DNA of 10,472 nt, from NCBI GenBank assembly GCA_002391105.1, contig DGRT01000149.1, forward strand, positions 1 to 10,472. The letters are read 5' to 3'. Shown piece after piece: positions 6,714-10,472 of the stretch. How positions within the stretch are numbered: position 1 is the stretch's first letter; each line of letters opens with the position of its first letter. Made by a program: the position numbers and the translations under genes. The notes under the pieces are model-generated. The model did no database searches. It saw nothing but the letters and a program-made list of their open reading frames with translations, and was not told the DNA's origin. The stretch is from Lachnospiraceae bacterium UBA4381 (lineage in GTDB: Bacteria; Bacillota; Clostridia; Lachnospirales; Lachnospiraceae).

Positions 6714-8096
6714 TTAATTCTTAGCTGATTTCAGTATAGCCATCAGCTTAGGAGTTGATGCGTCACTAAGCACAAGATTCCTGTAGGTTCTAGCAGAAAG
6801 CATCATAGCGAGCACCACTACTGCAATCTGTAATGCAAAAGAAAGAATAAGTACCGGAATCCCTATACGTCCGGTTACAAATGTAACAGGCGCCATGAAA
6901 AATGAAATAGGAGGAACGATAGAGCATACAAGGTTAACAATATCCTTATCAAGCATTGCCAGGAAAATGGAGCCCATATAACATACCATATTTATCATCA
7001 TCAGATTACCGGTTGCTTCCTGAATATCCTCAGTCTTGTTGCAGGCACTTCCAAAAAGTCCTCCCATTATTCCGAAGAACAAAAATGCCAGTATTATAGA
7101 TAAAACGATAGCAACAGCCCCACCTGCTCCAAAGTCAGTAAATATAGAAAAATCAAATCCACTCATACTGAACTCTTCTTCTGTTATATGGAATATCTGC
7201 CTCATGGCAAATCCCGAAAGCTTTGAGCCGGCTATTCCACAAACAAGCAGAAGAACGACATAACTGAGCATTCCGCATATCTTTCCCATAAGAAGAGCCA
7301 TAGGTCTGACACTTACAAGAATGCTTTCCACAAGCTTTGAGGTCTTCTCCTCTGTTACTGAGGTTATGATATAAGAATTGGTCATAGATACAACCAAAAA
7401 TATTATTATGGAATATCCAAGCATATAGAACATATAGTCTCTTCCACTAACAGCTTTGGACTCAGCTTCAATATAATCCTTTTCAGTTGTTACACCATAG
7501 GTATCGACACCTGTAGTTATAATCTGGATATCTTCTTCACTAAGACTCGAAGAGGAAAGCCTCTTCTGATCAAAAGCCTCAAGTACGATTTCCGATATAT
7601 CATCTATCTCGCCGGCTTTAATTTCTGAATCTGCCGAAACTATACCATTTACTTCAAAACCTGTTTCACCCATCCTGATTATGACAGCACTGTCCCTGGA
7701 GGAAAGCGCACCCATAAGCTCATCCTCATCAGCTATAGCCTTACCATCCATTTCATTTATATATATCTTTTCCCTGGTAAGCCCTTTTTCATAATCCGAA
7801 CCATCCTTATGCAGATATAAGAGTGACAGATCATTTTTATCAATCTGAATATTTGTCTCATTATAGATATAAAGCTTCTCAGTAACAGCACCGGCTGCAT
7901 CAAAGTCTATACTTGCCCTTGCAGCATTTTCGCCCGATCTTTGTGACAGATACTGAATAGGTCCCATAAGCGACATAGTCAGCACAAATATTACTAAGGA
8001 TACTATATATCCCTTATTCTTAAAGGTCTGTCTGAGTGTAAAACTAAAGACCTTTCCAAAGCCCTTAAGACTATATATATTTTCTCTCTTATTCAT
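6714..8096 (-). CDS. ABC-2 type exporter permease (NatB-like), first of the pair
   Basis: Membrane subunit, 460 residues from the chosen start, with the same plan as its neighbour: a helix at about 30-50, an extracytoplasmic domain at about 51-219, then helices near 221-247, 266-290, 325-350, 360-381, 386-405 and 411-433. The coupling motif is TEEKTSKLVESILVSVRPMALLMGKI (248-273). I start at the ATG at 8096, which has AAGGA ten bases upstream and lies four bases after the ATPase stop. An upstream in-frame TTG at 8114 would add six residues but has no properly spaced ribosome site. The two permeases share the family motif but differ widely in the extracytoplasmic domain, so they are not a recent duplication. 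Confidence 0.88.
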   Translation of the reverse strand: MNKRENIYSLKGFGKVFSFTLRQTFKNKGYIVSLVIFVLTMSLMGPIQYLSQRSGENAARASIDFDAAGAVTEKLYIYNETNIQIDKNDLSLLYLHKDGSDYEKGLTREKIYINEMDGKAIADEDELMGALSSRDSAVIIRMGETGFEVNGIVSADSEIKAGEIDDISEIVLEAFDQKRLSSSSLSEEDIQIITTGVDTYGVTTEKDYIEAESKAVSGRDYMFYMLGYSIIIFLVVSMTNSYIITSVTEEKTSKLVESILVSVRPMALLMGKICGMLSYVVLLLVCGIAGSKLSGFAMRQIFHITEEEFSMSGFDFSIFTDFGAGGAVAIVLSIILAFLFFGIMGGLFGSACNKTEDIQEATGNLMMINMVCYMGSIFLAMLDKDIVNLVCSIVPPISFFMAPVTFVTGRIGIPVLILSFALQIAVVVLAMMLSARTYRNLVLSDASTPKLMAILKSAKN

Positions 8097-8100
8097 ACCT

Positions 8101-9144
8101 TTAATTTCCTTCAACCTCTACATTTTCAGCACCAACAGCCTTCACAAATATCTCGTGAAGTGACAGCTCGCTAAGATCAAATCTGATCACAGTTATTCCG
8201 GCATTTATAAGCATTCCCAGCAGACGGTTAGCCTGCTCATCTCCGGATACTTTAATATGGTACTCGAATTCCTTTTCAGAAACTATCTCTGCCCCTGATT
8301 CCTGTATATAAGATGTGATATCCTGTTCAACCTTAAGGGTAAGATTAACTCTTCCGTAGGATTTTTTTATCTCATTCAGATTACCTGAAACAACAGCCTT
8401 GGATCTGTGAAGTATCGTTATGTCTGTGCAGAACTCCTCTACCACCTCCATCTGATGACTGGACATGATGATGTACTTTCCGGCAGCTATCTGCTCTCTG
8501 ACAACCCCCTTCAGAATATCCGTATTGACAGGATCAAGTCCCGAGAAAGGCTCATCAAGTACCAGAAGCTCCGGTTCAGATATCATGGCTATAAGAAACT
8601 GTATCTTCTGCTGATTACCCTTTGAAAGCTGATCAGGGCTTTGAAGCTTAGGCTTCTTTCTGCGCGCTCCTTTTTTGGCAGGAGCCTGCTTTTTTATTAC
8701 ATTTCCATTTTCATCATAGGTCACGCTGCTCTCCTGCTGCTGTTTTTCTATCAGCTCAGCAGCTTTTTCCGGATAGATATATTCTTCGACCTTAAGTCTC
8801 TCAGCCCAGTACCGGATTCTCTCATCGATTACCTTCCTGTCAACTCCCCTCAGTTCACCAAAGTACCTGATCTGGTCAATAAGAGTGTACTTGGGATATA
8901 GTCCTCTTTCCTCTGCAAGATAACCTATATTGCAGGTATCAAAGTTAAGATCCTTCCCATTCCACTTGACCTCTCCCCCATCCTTATCCAGCATTCCAAG
9001 GATCATCCTGATACTGGTGGTCTTACCGGCTCCATTTGTACCAAGCAGTGCATACACACCGGGCTTGGGCATCTCAAAGCTGATATTGTCAACCACTACC
9101 TTTTCTCCGTATTTTTTGTAAAGTCCATTTACTACCAGTGACAT
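8101..9144 (-). CDS. ABC exporter ATPase (NatA-like) with an extra basic segment before the signature motif
   Basis: Cytoplasmic ATP-hydrolysing subunit, 347 residues, powering the two permeases that follow. Visible motifs: Walker A GTNGAGKTT (35-43), the Q-loop region YLAEERGLYPK (glutamate in place of glutamine, as usual in NatA-type proteins), signature LSKGNQQK (173-180), Walker B LLVLDEP with catalytic E198, D-loop SGLDP (201-205), and switch H230 in SSH. A C-terminal regulatory domain (about 265-340) has the NatA ending LHEIFVKAVG. Between the helical subdomain and the signature (about 125-170) lie roughly 45 extra residues, Gln- then Lys/Arg-rich, that I do not expect in this family. 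The ATG at 9144 follows GAGAGGT. First gene of the operon. Confidence 0.93.
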   Translation of the reverse strand: MSLVVNGLYKKYGEKVVVDNISFEMPKPGVYALLGTNGAGKTTSIRMILGMLDKDGGEVKWNGKDLNFDTCNIGYLAEERGLYPKYTLIDQIRYFGELRGVDRKVIDERIRYWAERLKVEEYIYPEKAAELIEKQQQESSVTYDENGNVIKKQAPAKKGARRKKPKLQSPDQLSKGNQQKIQFLIAMISEPELLVLDEPFSGLDPVNTDILKGVVREQIAAGKYIIMSSHQMEVVEEFCTDITILHRSKAVVSGNLNEIKKSYGRVNLTLKVEQDITSYIQESGAEIVSEKEFEYHIKVSGDEQANRLLGMLINAGITVIRFDLSELSLHEIFVKAVGAENVEVEGN

Positions 9145-9185
9145 ACTTTAAACCTCTCTTTCCTTCTGTAAGTCAATTCTTTGAT

Positions 9186-9213
9186 ATCATATCATAATTC
9201 ATGGATTGTTCAA
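9186..9213 (-). promoter_or_regulatory. Extended -10 promoter of the ABC exporter operon
   Basis: The minus strand has TTGAAC (9213-9208), 16 bases, then TATGAT (9191-9186) directly preceded by TGA, giving an extended -10. It lies about 40 bases before the ATPase start and after the carboxypeptidase terminator. Confidence 0.6.
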
Positions 9214-9229
9214 CATTTAAGACTTCCCC

Positions 9230-9258
9230 ATTGTATAGCAACTCTTTTATAAGTGAAA
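9230..9258 (-). promoter_or_regulatory. Possible second, activator-dependent promoter of the exporter operon
   Basis: The minus strand has a good -10, TACAAT (9235-9230), preceded at 17 bases by a poor -35, TTTCAC (9258-9253). The direct repeat at 9259-9293 ends just upstream. A weak -35 beside a repeated motif is how many activator-controlled promoters look, but this is inference from layout only. Confidence 0.3.
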
Positions 9259-9293
9259 ATATTTGTCGTGAAATGCATCATATATGTCGTAAA
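9259..9293. repeat. 21-bp-period direct repeat upstream of the exporter (candidate operator)
   Basis: On the + strand ATTTGTCGTGAA (9261-9272) recurs as ATATGTCGTAAA (9282-9293), 10 of 12 bases identical, with TGTCGT repeated exactly 21 bases apart, two helical turns. This spacing is typical of half-sites for a tandem-binding response regulator such as LytTR or OmpR type, though the bases do not match a consensus I recognise. It lies next to the upstream terminator and before the possible second promoter. Confidence 0.45.
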
Positions 9294-9330
9294 TAAAAAA
9301 GCATCAGGTTCAAATCCGTCCCTGATGCTT
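9291..9330 (-). terminator. Rho-independent terminator of the carboxypeptidase gene
   Basis: On the minus strand AAGCATCAGG (9330-9321) and CCTGATGCTT (9308-9299) form a perfect ten-pair stem around a 12-base loop, followed by a T-rich tract (to 9291). It starts 24 bases after the stop at 9354. Confidence 0.92.
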
Positions 9331-9353
9331 CACCAGAATCTGTTTCAAATATA

Positions 9354-10472
9354 TTATTCTGTAAACGATCTGTAAACAGCAACATGATCATGAACCGATC
9401 TTCTGGAGCTGAAGGTATTTGCTGTTACGCATACATATCTTTTGCCATTCTTTGACTCATAATAGCTTGCTGCGCAAAATCCGGCTTCATCAACAAATCC
9501 GGTCTTGGCTCCCTTAACAACACCATTTACCTCTTTATCTGCAATAAAGTTCAGGAACCAGTTATCGATAAATATTCCATCAGGAAGCCCCTGCTCCTCA
9601 TAGGTTGTAGAGGTCTTATAGGAATGTGCCCCCAGAACATCATACAGAAGGTCATCCTGCTCCGCCTGTCCCAGAACTATGGCTATATCCTCAACTGTAC
9701 AGTGAAGATTCTCATCATATACTCCAACCGGATTTGAGAAGTAAGCATCTTCCGAAAGTCCGAGGCTTCTTGCCTTTTCATTCATTTTCTCAACAAATAC
9801 ATCTTCTGATTCACAGCAGTATCTGGCAAGTCCGAGTGTTGCATCAGCACCCGAGCAAACGATAGTTCCATAGAGAAGATCTCTTACTGTTACCTCATCC
9901 CCCTCCAGAAATCCAACTGCGCTGCATTCATTGTCTCCGTAATAATCAACTATATCCTGGGTAATGACAAATGTATCATCCAGCATTTCCTCTGTGATAT
10001 AATCTCTCGCCGTAAGAACTGTCAGTATCTTCGTCATTGAAGCAGGATTAATGACTGCTTCCGAATCTCTTTCGGCAACGACTGTATTTTCATCCAGATC
10101 TATCAGTATCATATATGCACTGTTAAGCTGCTCAGTAAGCACCGGATCTCCGGGAGAGCTGTAGTTGATAGAACCCTCCACACTGTCCAGATTAACATAT
10201 ATAAGATCATAAGGATTGATAACCGTTTCGCCGTCCTCTGCATACTGTATCTCATTAAATACACTGAGATCAGCCTTTGGAAGATGAACTGTATTATCTG
10301 TTACTCTTGGTCTGTAGGAATCCGCCTCAGAAGTATTTACCGCCTCTTCCCCATCCTCCGAAACCGCCGCATCACCATTTGGTATGATATCTTCTGCGTC
10401 AGGGTCATCAGACTTTGCATCCGTTACTATGCTTTCCTCTTTAGCCCGGTCTTCTTCAAGCTTTTCCTTTTT
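9354..10472 (-). CDS. Serine D-Ala-D-Ala carboxypeptidase (peptidase S11), missing its N-terminus
   Basis: Extracytoplasmic penicillin-binding enzyme that trims the terminal D-alanine from peptidoglycan stem peptides. The frame is open to the window edge; 372 codons are visible. A GTG at 10181 is only an internal codon, since coding continues upstream with no ribosome site there. Visible residues 1-50 are strongly acidic (runs such as SDDPDAEDIIP and SEDGEEAV), probably a linker from an N-terminal anchor outside the window. The catalytic domain has SMTK with nucleophile S145 and K148, CSGADA at 206-211 where the SxN motif is expected (alanine replaces asparagine), and KTG at 323-325. The chain ends soon after the KTG strands, so the C-terminal beta domain and amphipathic anchor of PBP5 are absent. 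A related S11 hydrolase without carboxypeptidase activity is possible. Confidence 0.88.
   Translation of the reverse strand, partial: KKEKLEEDRAKEESIVTDAKSDDPDAEDIIPNGDAAVSEDGEEAVNTSEADSYRPRVTDNTVHLPKADLSVFNEIQYAEDGETVINPYDLIYVNLDSVEGSINYSSPGDPVLTEQLNSAYMILIDLDENTVVAERDSEAVINPASMTKILTVLTARDYITEEMLDDTFVITQDIVDYYGDNECSAVGFLEGDEVTVRDLLYGTIVCSGADATLGLARYCCESEDVFVEKMNEKARSLGLSEDAYFSNPVGVYDENLHCTVEDIAIVLGQAEQDDLLYDVLGAHSYKTSTTYEEQGLPDGIFIDNWFLNFIADKEVNGVVKGAKTGFVDEAGFCAASYYESKNGKRYVCVTANTFSSRRSVHDHVAVYRSFTE

Noticed and set aside
8097..8114. TTG start six codons upstream for the first permease
   Set aside because: It overlaps the ATPase gene and lacks a correctly spaced ribosome site; the ATG at 8096 is better placed.
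10179..10181. GTG at 10181 as the start of the carboxypeptidase
   Set aside because: The frame stays open with sensible coding sequence to the window edge, and a cut here would leave no export signal, so the true start lies beyond the window.

Overview
The window looks like chromosome from a low-GC, Gram-positive anaerobe of the Clostridia, most likely Lachnospiraceae (Butyrivibrio/Roseburia type). This rests on AT-rich spacers, strong GGAGG-type ribosome sites, U-tract hairpin terminators, and protein styles common in that family (propeller-GGDEF sensors, NatA-type exporters, thioredoxin-linked peroxidase). Every credible gene is on the minus strand, so transcription runs from high to low coordinates. 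No RNA genes, insertion sequences or CRISPR arrays were seen.

In order of transcription: (1) 10472-9354, the C-terminal part of a serine D-Ala-D-Ala carboxypeptidase (peptidase S11) with an acidic N-terminal linker, ended by a strong terminator at 9330-9291. (2) 9144-5339, a three-gene ABC-2 exporter operon of one ATPase and two different permeases, ended by a terminator at 5299-5273. Its upstream region holds an extended -10 promoter and a 21-bp-spaced direct repeat that may be an operator. (3) 5159-1283, a large membrane sensor diguanylate cyclase now split over two overlapping frames. It has an ECF S-component-like membrane domain, an extracytoplasmic Reg_prop beta-propeller, a Y_Y_Y domain, a membrane helix, an active-looking GGDEF domain and a second degenerate GGDEF-like domain. 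(4) 1111 to the left edge, a peroxide-defence operon: glutathione-peroxidase-family thiol peroxidase, OhrR-type MarR repressor, and thioredoxin (only its first 32 codons are inside).

The redox operon reads as a self-contained circuit. A promoter at 1190-1163 is covered by two abutting palindromes resembling the OhrR box. OhrR carries the sensing cysteine, the peroxidase keeps its catalytic residues and a resolving cysteine, and thioredoxin is the expected reductant for such a peroxidase. No ohr gene, the usual OhrR partner, is present in the window.

The most notable points are the S-component-like/propeller/GGDEF architecture and its apparent frameshift at 3481-3456, the OhrR circuit built on a peroxidase plus thioredoxin, the tandem degenerate GGDEF domain, the basic insertion in the ABC ATPase, and the direct repeat upstream of the exporter. 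I did not find an entirely new class of system.
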